Assembly (NCBI RefSeq): GCF_000385135.1
Contig: NZ_ARQM01000010.1
Span: 372,001 to 436,000, forward strand
DNA from: Promicromonospora sukumoe 327MFSha3.1
GTDB taxonomy: Bacteria; Actinomycetota; Actinomycetes; Actinomycetales; Cellulomonadaceae
Direction: 5' to 3'
Length of the DNA: 64,000 bases
In this document: one piece after another, positions 52,881-60,662 of the stretch
How positions within the stretch are numbered: position 1 is the stretch's first letter
Layout of the letters: each line of letters starts with the position of its first letter
Position numbers and translations under genes: made by a program
The notes under the pieces: model-generated
Told to the model about the DNA's origin: nothing
What the model saw: the letters and a program-made list of their open reading frames with translations, nothing else
Databases searched by the model: none

Positions 52881-54167
52881 ATGACGATCCAGAGCGACGA
52901 CACGACGCGGCCCTCGGCGGCCTACGGGGTGCACTCGGAGGTGGGGCGCCTGCGCAAGGTGCTGGTCTGCCGTCCGGGCCTGGCCCACCGGCGGCTCACG
53001 CCCACCACCTCGGACGAGCTGCTGTTCGACGACGTCCTGTGGGTCGACCGGGCGATCGAGCACCATGCCGGCTTCGTCGCCGACCTGCGGGCCCGGGACG
53101 TCGACGTCGTGGAGCTGCACGACGTGCTCGCCGCGACCATGCGGGTGCCCGGGGCGCGGGACTGGCTGCTGGACCGCAAGATCGTGCCGGGTGTGGTCGG
53201 CACCGGGATGATCGACGCGACCCGCGAGTTCCTGGAGGCGCTGGCCCCGGAGCGGCTCGCCGAGCACCTGATCGGCGGCCTGGCCACGCAGGACGTGCCC
53301 GACCTCCCGGCCGCCTACCGCTCGCTCGCGGAGTACACGCAGGACGCCCGCGAGTACCTCATGGCGCCGGTGCCCAACACCCTGTTCACCCGCGACACGA
53401 CCTGCTGGCTCTACGGCGGCGTGACGCTCAACCCCCTGTACTGGCCGGCCCGGCACGACGAGACGCTGCTGATGAAGGCCGTCTACGAGTTCCACCCGGA
53501 CTTCGTGGGGTCCACCGTCTGGTGGGGCGACCCGGAGACCGACCACCAGCGCGCCACGCTCGAGGGCGGCGACGTGATGCCCGTGGGCAACGGCACCGTG
53601 CTGGTGGGCATGAGCGAGCGCACCTCCCGGCAGGCGATCACGCAGGTCGCCGCGGCCCTGTTCGCGGGCGGTGCGGCGCAGAAGGTGGTCGTGGCGGGCA
53701 TGCCCAAGCTGCGCTCGGCCATGCACCTGGACACCGTCATGACCTTCGCCGACGTCGACACCGTGACCGTCTACCCCCGCATCGTCGAGGCGATCCACGC
53801 CTTCGTGCTGCGGCCGGGCGGCCCTTCGACAGGCTCAGGACGGCGCGCCGGCGAGGTCGTCGTCACGGACGAGGGCGACACCCCGTTCCTCGACGTCGTC
53901 GCGCGCGAGACCGGGCTCGGCGAGCTGCGCGTGATCGAGACCGGCGGCGACGTGTACGAGTCCGAGCGTCAGCAGTGGGACAGTGGGAACAACGCGGTCG
54001 CGGTGGAGCCCGGGGTCGTGTTCACGTACGACCGCAACACCACCACCAACGACCTGCTCCGCAAGGCCGGCATCGAGGTCATCGAGATCAACGGCGCCGA
54101 GCTGGGGCGGGGCCGCGGCGGCGGCCACTGCATGACCTGCCCGATCGTCCGCGACCCGGCCTTCTGA
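52881..54167 (+). CDS. arcA: arginine deiminase
   Basis: A 428-residue enzyme that hydrolyses arginine to citrulline and ammonia. The active Cys is in the C-terminal [20 protein letters not shown], the catalytic His in [11 protein letters not shown], and the first conserved stretch is [18 protein letters not shown] short insertion ([11 protein letters not shown]) at residues about 313-323 is encoded by a half palindrome of the GGTCGAG type. Neither ornithine carbamoyltransferase nor carbamate kinase follows, so the pathway is incomplete here. It is probably co-transcribed with arcD. Confidence 0.95.
   Translation: MTIQSDDTTRPSAAYGVHSEVGRLRKVLVCRPGLAHRRLTPTTSDELLFDDVLWVDRAIEHHAGFVADLRARDVDVVELHDVLAATMRVPGARDWLLDRKIVPGVVGTGMIDATREFLEALAPERLAEHLIGGLATQDVPDLPAAYRSLAEYTQDAREYLMAPVPNTLFTRDTTCWLYGGVTLNPLYWPARHDETLLMKAVYEFHPDFVGSTVWWGDPETDHQRATLEGGDVMPVGNGTVLVGMSERTSRQAITQVAAALFAGGAAQKVVVAGMPKLRSAMHLDTVMTFADVDTVTVYPRIVEAIHAFVLRPGGPSTGSGRRAGEVVVTDEGDTPFLDVVARETGLGELRVIETGGDVYESERQQWDSGNNAVAVEPGVVFTYDRNTTTNDLLRKAGIEVIEINGAELGRGRGGGHCMTCPIVRDPAF
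53823..53841 (+). repeat. half palindrome of the GGTCGAG family inside arcA
   Basis: CCTTCGACAGGCTCAGGAC is one arm of the repeat family, without its partner. It is read in frame as PSTGSGR within a surface-loop-like part of arcA. Confidence 0.65.
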
Positions 54168-54332
54168 GCGCACGGCCCCCGGTTCGCCCCGGCGCCCGCG
54201 GCCGGGCAAGATACGGCCTGACCTGACCTTTGGCCATGGGTAGTTCAATCGTGGACGGGCCCCGTGCCCGGGGATACGGTTCGGCTGCGGTATGCCGAGG
54301 GTTGCTGACGGGTGTCGAAAAGGGAGTTGCGC

Positions 54333-55007
54333 ATGGCCGGCCGGATTCTGGAGCTTGACGCGAAGCAGTGGGCTGCGGTGACGGCCGAGGCGCGGGACGG
54401 CGGTGGCACCACCGCCGTGGGCACGGCGCTCGCGGAGCACCTGGGCGCGCCCGTGCGCGCGACCCTGATCGCCACGTCCGGCTCGAGCGGCACGGTGACC
54501 CGGCTGACCCTGATCGGCGACCACGCGCTGCTGGTGATCCAGGTGATCGCCGAGCGCGACGGGGAGACCTTCCTGGCGCCCGGCGCCGAGCTGCGGTTCG
54601 CCACGGCCGACCAGCTGTGGCCCGCGCTGACCGCCGCCCTGCCGCCGTTCGAGGCCCTGCGGGCCCCGGCGTCGGCCGTGCCCGGGCCCGCACAGGGCTC
54701 GACGCCGTCCAGCGGCCCGGTCGTGGACCGGGCCGAGCTGGTCCGGCTCCTCGACGACGAGGAGGCGAACCTTCAGGTCAGCGTCGAGGCGTGGGGCGAC
54801 TCGGACGCGCCCGAGGTGGTCTGGCCGCGGCTCTGGTCCGTGGTGGACGGCCGCCTGCTGGACGTGCGGACCGACGACGGCGCGGTGGCGCCCGTCGAGC
54901 GGCCGGCCGGCTCGGTCGCCGCGGAGCTGCAGTGGGCCCTGGTCGGCGCGGTGGACGCCACCACGCCGGAGCCCGGCACCGGTGCCGAGGGTGAGGCCGG
55001 GCAGTGA
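54333..55007 (+). CDS. unknown protein preceding the WXG100/lipase fusion
   Basis: A 224-residue acidic, soluble protein without a signal peptide. The first 110 residues alternate strands and helices (RILELDAKQWAAVTAEARDG, then VTRLTLIGDHALLVIQVIAE), reminiscent in style of ESX chaperones such as EspG, though I cannot claim homology. After a Pro/Ser linker comes a second part (LVRLLDDEEANLQVSVEAWG). ATG at 54333 has GGGAG seven bases before it. It overlaps the downstream gene by four bases and so opens a four-gene operon. A secretion chaperone or regulator is possible. Confidence 0.65.
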   Translation: MAGRILELDAKQWAAVTAEARDGGGTTAVGTALAEHLGAPVRATLIATSGSSGTVTRLTLIGDHALLVIQVIAERDGETFLAPGAELRFATADQLWPALTAALPPFEALRAPASAVPGPAQGSTPSSGPVVDRAELVRLLDDEEANLQVSVEAWGDSDAPEVVWPRLWSVVDGRLLDVRTDDGAVAPVERPAGSVAAELQWALVGAVDATTPEPGTGAEGEAGQ

Positions 55008-56551
55008 GCGACACGATGCAGGGGCAGGATCCGGAACAGGTACGAGCCCTCGCCAAGATGCTCGAGGACGGCGCGTCGCAGCTGGAGTCGGTCAAGTCGA
55101 TCACCTCCGTCGCCGTCTGGGGCTTCGACGGGGCGGGGCCGAACGTCGAGCAGATGCGCGGCGAGTGGGAGTCGCAGCACGCGCCCATGCTCGGCACGGT
55201 CGCGGAGTCGCTGACCACCTACGCGCAGCGGGCCCGGGCCAACGCCGACGCCCAGGACCAGACCTCCAACACGTACGACGGCGGCGGCTTCGCCGGGGTC
55301 TCGACACAGGGGTCGAGCAACACGGGCGGGGACGACGACGGCGGCGGCGTGCTCGACTGGCTCGGCGACAAGGCGGGCGACCTCTGGGACACCGGCGGCG
55401 ACGCCGTCGACTGGGTGGGGGACAAGGCCGGCGACGCCGCGGGCTGGATCGGCGACCGGGCGAACGACCTCTGGGACGCCGGCGGCAACGCGGTCGACTG
55501 GCTCGGCGACAAGGGCTCCGCCGCCGTCGGCTGGCTGGGCGACCGGGGCTCCGACGTCCTGGGGTGGCTCGGCGACCGCGGGAGCGCGATCGGCGGCGCG
55601 TTCATGAACGTGGGCGACGCCGGCCTGCAGCTCTGGGACGCGACCGGCGGGGCGATCCTCGACGGCGAGTGGCCACGGACCACGGAGGTGCTCGCGTCGG
55701 GCATCCGGCTCGCGGGCACCACGGTCGGCCTGGGTCTCACCGCCGGCTCGCTCGGTATGTTCGACCCCAAGGTCTTCGACGACGGCGACCCGTACGCGGG
55801 GGACCCGACCGACGTCGCCGCGCCGCGCGAGCCCTCCAGCATCTCGGAGGTCGCGCTCGGCGTGACCGACTCGTACAACGCCGGCGACGGCAACGTGCGG
55901 ATCACCACGATCGACGGGCCCGACGGCCCGCGGGTCATCGTCAACGTGCCCGGCACCGAGGCGTGGAACCCGTCGGCCGGCGACAACCCGATGGACCTGA
56001 CCGGCAACCTGGTCACGGCGGGCGGCTCGCGCTCGACCATGAGCGAGGCCGTCATGCTCGCCATGCGGAACGCGGACATCCCGCCGGGCGCCGAGGTCAT
56101 GATGGTCGGCCACTCGCAGGGCGGCATGACGGTGGCCGACCTGACGTCCGACCCCGGCTTCGTGAACGAGTTCAACGTGACCCACGCGATGACCTACGGC
56201 TCGCCGATCGACAGTGCGCACATCGACCCGTCGGTCAGCGTGCTGGAGATGCAGCACCAGCACGACGTCGTCCCGCGCCTGGACCTCGGCGACTCGCGCT
56301 TCCCGTTCCTGCCCGGCGGGCAGAACGAGAGCGCCAACCACACCAGCGTCACGTTCGACGACCCGGGCTCCGCCTTCAACGCCGTGGCCAACCACGACCA
56401 CGCCGAGGCGTACCCGAACTCCATGGCCAACAGCACCGACCCCGGGTACCTGGCCTACCAGCAGGAGCTGCGGGACAGCGGGTTCCTCACGTCTCCTGAC
56501 TCCAACTCGATCGTGACCGCGCAGGACGTCCACGTCGGCCGGAAGAACTGA
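55004..56551 (+). CDS. WXG100-like N-terminus fused to Trp-rich repeats and a lipase-like hydrolase
   Basis: A 515-residue protein. Residues 1-90 form a helical hairpin with the WXG100-like VWGFDGAGPNVEQMRGEW turn. After a Gly/Asp linker, residues about 115-205 hold imperfect repeats of the DWLGDKAGD / GWLGDRGSD type, strongly amphipathic. The C-terminal alpha/beta hydrolase has nucleophile Ser371 in VGHSQGGM, likely Asp421 in HQHDVVPRLD and His464 or His466 in NHDHAEAY. There is no signal peptide, which suits type VII secretion. GTG at 55004 overlaps the upstream stop, and the two small paralogues that follow look like immunity genes. Confidence 0.8.
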   Translation: MSDTMQGQDPEQVRALAKMLEDGASQLESVKSITSVAVWGFDGAGPNVEQMRGEWESQHAPMLGTVAESLTTYAQRARANADAQDQTSNTYDGGGFAGVSTQGSSNTGGDDDGGGVLDWLGDKAGDLWDTGGDAVDWVGDKAGDAAGWIGDRANDLWDAGGNAVDWLGDKGSAAVGWLGDRGSDVLGWLGDRGSAIGGAFMNVGDAGLQLWDATGGAILDGEWPRTTEVLASGIRLAGTTVGLGLTAGSLGMFDPKVFDDGDPYAGDPTDVAAPREPSSISEVALGVTDSYNAGDGNVRITTIDGPDGPRVIVNVPGTEAWNPSAGDNPMDLTGNLVTAGGSRSTMSEAVMLAMRNADIPPGAEVMMVGHSQGGMTVADLTSDPGFVNEFNVTHAMTYGSPIDSAHIDPSVSVLEMQHQHDVVPRLDLGDSRFPFLPGGQNESANHTSVTFDDPGSAFNAVANHDHAEAYPNSMANSTDPGYLAYQQELRDSGFLTSPDSNSIVTAQDVHVGRKN

Positions 56552-56991
56552 TGGGCACAGGCTGGGCGCGCCGCCGGCGCCGGCTCGTGGACCGGCTCTC
56601 GGAGTCGGGACCGGTCGGCGGCGGGCTCGCGGCGCTGCTCAGCCTGGGCAAGGCGCGCAACCCCGACTGCGAGGAGCTGCTCACCGCGACGGCGCTCGCC
56701 GTCGACGGCGTGGTCTCGGCGGAGTTCGAGTGCAGCGACCAGTTCGGCGGCGGCTGGCAGCGCGGCAAGGTCGTGCTGCGGGCGTCGTCGGAGGACGAGG
56801 CGGTGCGGGTGATGGAGGCGCTGCTGCGGGCCTTCGCGGCCGAGCCGCGGCTGGAGCCGCGCTGGGCCACGCCGCAGGAGTACCGGAACGAGGACGGCTC
56901 GGTCGTCGTCGGGGCCCGGCACGCGGGGTTCCCCGGTGTGCCGACGATCCGCCAGGTGCGGGAACACTACGGGGAGGGAACTGCAGGATGA
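56551..56991 (+). CDS. small protein paralogous to the next gene, candidate immunity protein
   Basis: A 146-residue protein starting on the last base of the hydrolase stop codon. The N-terminus is Arg-rich (GWARRRRRLVDRLSES), then a short hydrophobic stretch (VGGGLAALLSLG). From residue about 39 onward it matches the next gene: ECSDQFGGGWQRG, the EDEAVRVMEALLRAF helix, and WATPQEYRNEDGSVVVGA. There is no lipobox. Its position right after a putative secreted lipase suggests protection of the producer, but this is unproven. I do not recognise the family. Confidence 0.7.
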   Translation: MGTGWARRRRRLVDRLSESGPVGGGLAALLSLGKARNPDCEELLTATALAVDGVVSAEFECSDQFGGGWQRGKVVLRASSEDEAVRVMEALLRAFAAEPRLEPRWATPQEYRNEDGSVVVGARHAGFPGVPTIRQVREHYGEGTAG

Positions 56992-57404
56992 TGCGACGTG
57001 AGCGAGCGCGGTACCTGCCCATCATCCTGACGGCGGCGTTCGTGCTGCCCGTCTCGGCGTGCTCGTCGGGCGACACCGACCGGTGCGCGGAGGCGTTCGC
57101 CGAGGCGGCGACGGCGGTCTCCGGCGTGATCTCGGCCGAGTGGGAGTGCAGCGACAACTTCGGGGGCGGCTGGCAGCGCGGTGACGTCGTGGTCTCGGCG
57201 ACCACCGAGGACGAGGCCGTCGAGGTGATGGACGGCGTGCTGCGGTCGATCGCCGCGGCGGGCGACCTCGAGGACACCTGGGCGACCCCGCAGGAGTATT
57301 CGAACGAGGACGGGTCGATCGTCGTGGGCGCGAACGACCTCGGCTTCAACGGCCCGCCGACCGTCGGCGAGGTCCGCGAGCACTACGGCATCACGCCGGG
57401 CTGA
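56988..57404 (+). CDS. small lipoprotein paralogue, candidate immunity lipoprotein
   Basis: A 138-residue protein with a clear lipoprotein signal: MMRRERARYLPIILTAAFVL and lipobox VSAC with Cys25. The mature part is a single domain paralogous to the preceding protein (ECSDNFGGGWQRG, TEDEAVEVMDGVLRSI, WATPQEYSNEDGSIVVGAND). It would be anchored outside the membrane, where a secreted lipase acts. ATG at 56988 has GGAGGG upstream and overlaps the preceding stop. In Staphylococcus aureus the type VII lipase TslA is paired with an immunity lipoprotein, TilA, a useful parallel. Confidence 0.75.
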   Translation: MMRRERARYLPIILTAAFVLPVSACSSGDTDRCAEAFAEAATAVSGVISAEWECSDNFGGGWQRGDVVVSATTEDEAVEVMDGVLRSIAAAGDLEDTWATPQEYSNEDGSIVVGANDLGFNGPPTVGEVREHYGITPG

Positions 57405-57420
57405 CCCACCGACCCTTCGC

Positions 57421-57503
57421 TGCTCGAACCGACCCACCGCCGGTCGAGCCGACCCACCGCCGGTCGAGCTTGTCGAGACCCGGGTCTCGACAAGCTCGAC
57501 CAA
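57421..57503. repeat. GGTCGAG-type palindrome between convergent operons
   Basis: Two half-arms (GCTCGAACCGACCCACCGCC and CGGTCGAGCCGACCCACCG) precede the full hairpin 57461-57503 (GGTCGAGCTTGTCGAGACC with GGTCTCGACAAGCTCGACC). It separates the hydrolase operon from the convergent alpha-glucosidase gene and could terminate both. Confidence 0.88.
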
Positions 57504-57532
57504 CGACTGCGGCCGGCGGTCAGCGCGCCAGG

Positions 57533-59314
57533 TCAGCCCCGCAGCCAGACCGTCGTGTCCGACGGCAGCTCGCCCGAGGCGGCGTCCAGCTCGCCCGAGG
57601 CGACCAGCACCTGCGCCCCGGCGGGCAGCGCGAACCGCGTCGCGCTCAGGTTGGCGACCACGACGACGTCGGCCACGCGGAAGGCGACGACGTCCGGGTG
57701 CTCGGCCAGGGAGTCGACCCACGAGAGCACGCCCGCGCCGAGGTTCTCGGCCCGGCGCAGGCCGAGGGCTGCCCGGTACATCTCGAAGGTCGAGCCCTCG
57801 ACGCCGTACTGCCGGTCGGCGGCGAGCTCGGCGTAGACGTCGGGCTGCGGCAGCCAGGTCTTGCCCGTGGGGCCGAACCCGTTGCCCGGTGCGCCGCCGA
57901 CCCACGGCAGCGGCACGCGGCAGCCGTCGCGGCCCGGCTCGGCGCCGTTCGTGCGGAAGAACGACGGGTCCTGGCGGACGTCGTCGGGCAGGGCGGTGTG
58001 GTCGGGCAGGCCCAGCTCCTCGCCCTGGTACACGTACGCCGAGCCCGGCAGGCCGAGCATGAGCAGCGTCGCGGCGCGGGCACGGCGCAGGCCGAGCGCG
58101 GCGTCGGGCTGCGGGTCGGTGGCGCCGATGCCGTTGAGCTGGCGGCCGCCGATCTCCTCGAGGCCGAAGCGCGAGGCGTGCCGCACCACGTCGTGGTTGG
58201 ACAGCACCCAGGTGGTGGGGGCGCCGACGGCCTCCATGGTGCTCAGCGACGCGTTGACGACCGTGCGCACGGTCGCGGCGTCCCAGGGCGCGGTGAGGAA
58301 CGAGAAGTTGAAGGCCTGGTGCATCTCGTCCGGCCGCACGTAGCGGGCCAGGCGGCTCAGCGGCTCGACCCAGGCCTCGGCCACGAGGCAGCGGTCGCCG
58401 TCGTACTCGGCGAGCACCTTGTGCCAGGCGCGGTAGATGTCGTGCACGCCGTCCTGGTCGAACATCGGGCCGCGGTTGCCCGCGCCCGTGGAGCCGTCCT
58501 CGGGGGCGGCCGGGTCGGACTCGCCGGCCTCGCTGGCCTCCTCGACGGTGCCCTCGACCATGGCGACCTGGCCGTCCCAGTCGGGCAGGCCGGCGGCCTT
58601 GATCATGCCGTGCGCGACGTCGACGCGGAACCCGTCCACGCCCCGGTCGAGCCAGAACCGCAGCACGTCCTCGAACTCGGCGCGGACCTCGGGGTTGTCC
58701 CAGTTGAGGTCCGGCTGCGTGGAGTCGAACAGGTGCAGGTACCACTGCGGGCCGAGCGGGCCGTCGTCCTCGCGCGGCGCCAGCCGCGTCCAGGCCGGGC
58801 CGCCGAAGATCGACTGCCAGTTGTTCGGCACCTCGTCGCCGGCCGGGCCCCGGCCGTCGCGGAACATGTACCGCTCGCGCTCGGCCGAGCCGGGGGCGGC
58901 GGCCAGGGCCTCCTGGAACCAGGCGTGCTGGTCGGAGGAGTGGTTGGGCACGAGGTCGACGATGACCTTCAGGCCGCGCTCGTGCGCGCCGGCGAGCATC
59001 TCGTCGAAGTCGGCGAGCGTGCCGAACAGCGGGTCGATGTCGCGGTAGTCGGCGACGTCGTAGCCCGCGTCCTTCTGGGGCGAGCGGTAGAACGGGCTCA
59101 GCCAGACGGCGTCCACACCGAGCTGCGCCAGGTGGTCCAGCTTGGCGGTGACGCCCGGCAGGTCGCCGGTCCCGTCGCCGTTACCGTCCGCGAACGAGCG
59201 CGGGTAGACCTGGTAGATCACCGCGTCGCGCCACCACTCGCCGCTGGTCGCGGGGGTGTGGGCGGGCGCGCCGGCGGTGAGGTCGACGGTGCTGAGCGAG
59301 GTCGTGCTGGTCAC
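57533..59314 (-). CDS. GH13 alpha-glucosidase / oligo-1,6-glucosidase
   Basis: A 593-residue intracellular alpha-glucosidase. The opening WWRDAVIYQVYPRSFADGNG is typical of GH13 subfamilies 23/30. The four conserved regions are VDLVPNHSSD, DGFRVDVAHG (nucleophile Asp), VAEAWVEPL (acid/base Glu) and VLSNHDVVRH (transition-state Asp). It would release glucose from maltose-type sugars brought in by the nearby importer. GTG at 59314 has GAGGA upstream. A perfect LacI-type operator lies 38 bp before the start. Confidence 0.93.
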   Translation of the reverse strand: MTSTTSLSTVDLTAGAPAHTPATSGEWWRDAVIYQVYPRSFADGNGDGTGDLPGVTAKLDHLAQLGVDAVWLSPFYRSPQKDAGYDVADYRDIDPLFGTLADFDEMLAGAHERGLKVIVDLVPNHSSDQHAWFQEALAAAPGSAERERYMFRDGRGPAGDEVPNNWQSIFGGPAWTRLAPREDDGPLGPQWYLHLFDSTQPDLNWDNPEVRAEFEDVLRFWLDRGVDGFRVDVAHGMIKAAGLPDWDGQVAMVEGTVEEASEAGESDPAAPEDGSTGAGNRGPMFDQDGVHDIYRAWHKVLAEYDGDRCLVAEAWVEPLSRLARYVRPDEMHQAFNFSFLTAPWDAATVRTVVNASLSTMEAVGAPTTWVLSNHDVVRHASRFGLEEIGGRQLNGIGATDPQPDAALGLRRARAATLLMLGLPGSAYVYQGEELGLPDHTALPDDVRQDPSFFRTNGAEPGRDGCRVPLPWVGGAPGNGFGPTGKTWLPQPDVYAELAADRQYGVEGSTFEMYRAALGLRRAENLGAGVLSWVDSLAEHPDVVAFRVADVVVVANLSATRFALPAGAQVLVASGELDAASGELPSDTTVWLRG

Positions 59315-59351
59315 GTGTGGCGTCCTCAGGGGTCGGGAAAAGGGGGCTGTA

Positions 59352-59368
59352 ACGCTTGCAGCAAGCGT
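59352..59368. promoter_or_regulatory. LacI-type operator of the glucosidase gene
   Basis: ACGCTTGCAGCAAGCGT is a perfect 17-bp palindrome with a central A, of the CTTGCAGCAAG type recognised by MalR-like LacI proteins. Related half-sites (CTGCAAGCG at about 60547 and TTCTTGCATAA at about 60577) lie between the regulator and the binding-protein gene. Confidence 0.8.
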
Positions 59369-59416
59369 ACGGGAGGAATCGCCCCGGATCGGCCAGTGTG
59401 CTGCGTCAGACAGCCG

Positions 59417-60466
59417 TCAGGCGGTCGCGTGCGGGGCCGCGCCCGTCGAACCGCGCACCACCAGCTCGGGGGTGAACAACAGCTCCGAGCGCGGCGCGCG
59501 CTCGCCCTGGATCTCGGTGAGCAGGGCGCTCACGGCCGCGTGCGCCATGTCGGCCACGGGCTGCCGCACCGTCGTCAGGGGCGGGTCGGTGAAGGCCACC
59601 AGGGGCGAGTCGTCGTAGCCCACGACGCTCACGTCGTCGGGCACCGAGAGGCCGCGGGCGTGCGCCGCGCGCACGGCGCCCAGCGCCATCAGGTCGGACC
59701 CGCAGACCACGGCGGTGTGCCCGGCGTCGAACAGCTCGCCGGCCGCGGCCTGGCCGCCCTCCAGCGTGTAGAGGGTGAGGCTGACGTGCTTGCGCGCCTC
59801 CTCCTCGGTGTCCGCCAGGCCGTGCCGCAGGAGCTGGGCCACGAACGCCTCGATCTTGCGCTTGGCGGGCACGAACCGGTCCGGCCCGATGGCCATGCCG
59901 ATGCTGCGGTGGCCCAGGGCCACCAGGTGCCGCACCGAGAGCTCGATGCTGGCGCTGTCATCCGGCGACACGAACGGGGCGTCGATGCCCTCCGCGTAGC
60001 CGTTGATGAGCACGATCGGCAGTCCGCGGCCGCGCAGCCGCTGGTAGCGCTCCGTGGAGGCGCGCGTGTCGGCGTGCTTGCCGGACACGAACACGATGCC
60101 GTCCACCGCGTGGTCGATCAGGGTCTCGACGTACTCGTCCTCGGTGGTGCCGCCCGGCGACTGCGTGCACAGCAGCGGCGTGTACCCGCGCGAGGCGAGC
60201 TGCGACTCGATGGCCTGCGCGAACGCGGGGAAGACCGGGTTGGACAGCTCGGGCACCACCAGGCCGATGAGGCCGGCGGGGCGGGCGCGCAGGGCGGACG
60301 GGCGCTCGTAGCCCAGCACGTCCAGGGCCGCGAGCACCGCCTGCCGGGTCTCGCCGGCCACGCCGGGCTTGCCGTTGAGCACGCGCGACACGGTCGCGGT
60401 GGAGACCCCAGCCTGCTCGGCGAGGTCGGTCAGTCGGGTGCGCACGCCTGGCAGCCTAAGTGACAT
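59417..60466 (-). CDS. LacI-family repressor of the maltodextrin-type locus
   Basis: A 349-residue repressor. The N-terminal helix-turn-helix is LTDLAEQAGVSTATVSRVLN followed by the hinge GKPGVAGETRQAVLAALDVL and the GLIGLVVPELSNPVFPAFAQ start of the periplasmic-binding-like sensor domain. ATG at 60466 has an excellent GAGGAGG site six bases before it. It lies between the glucosidase and the divergent importer genes, with LacI-type sites on both sides. It probably represses both until a maltose-like inducer is present. Confidence 0.92.
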   Translation of the reverse strand: MSLRLPGVRTRLTDLAEQAGVSTATVSRVLNGKPGVAGETRQAVLAALDVLGYERPSALRARPAGLIGLVVPELSNPVFPAFAQAIESQLASRGYTPLLCTQSPGGTTEDEYVETLIDHAVDGIVFVSGKHADTRASTERYQRLRGRGLPIVLINGYAEGIDAPFVSPDDSASIELSVRHLVALGHRSIGMAIGPDRFVPAKRKIEAFVAQLLRHGLADTEEEARKHVSLTLYTLEGGQAAAGELFDAGHTAVVCGSDLMALGAVRAAHARGLSVPDDVSVVGYDDSPLVAFTDPPLTTVRQPVADMAHAAVSALLTEIQGERAPRSELLFTPELVVRGSTGAAPHATA

Positions 60467-60662
60467 GTGACCTCCTCGTCCCGGGTGATCCACGGGTGTC
60501 GCGACCCTGTCGCGTCCCGCGGTCGCCGCCGTCGTCCTGGTAACGGCTGCAAGCGATGCTGAAACTTTATCGCAACTTCTTGCATAATTGGCCGATGTGC
60601 CCGTACGGTTCGGGCATCGAAACCCAGGCCCGACGTCGGGCCGCGAACCATCGGGAGTGACG

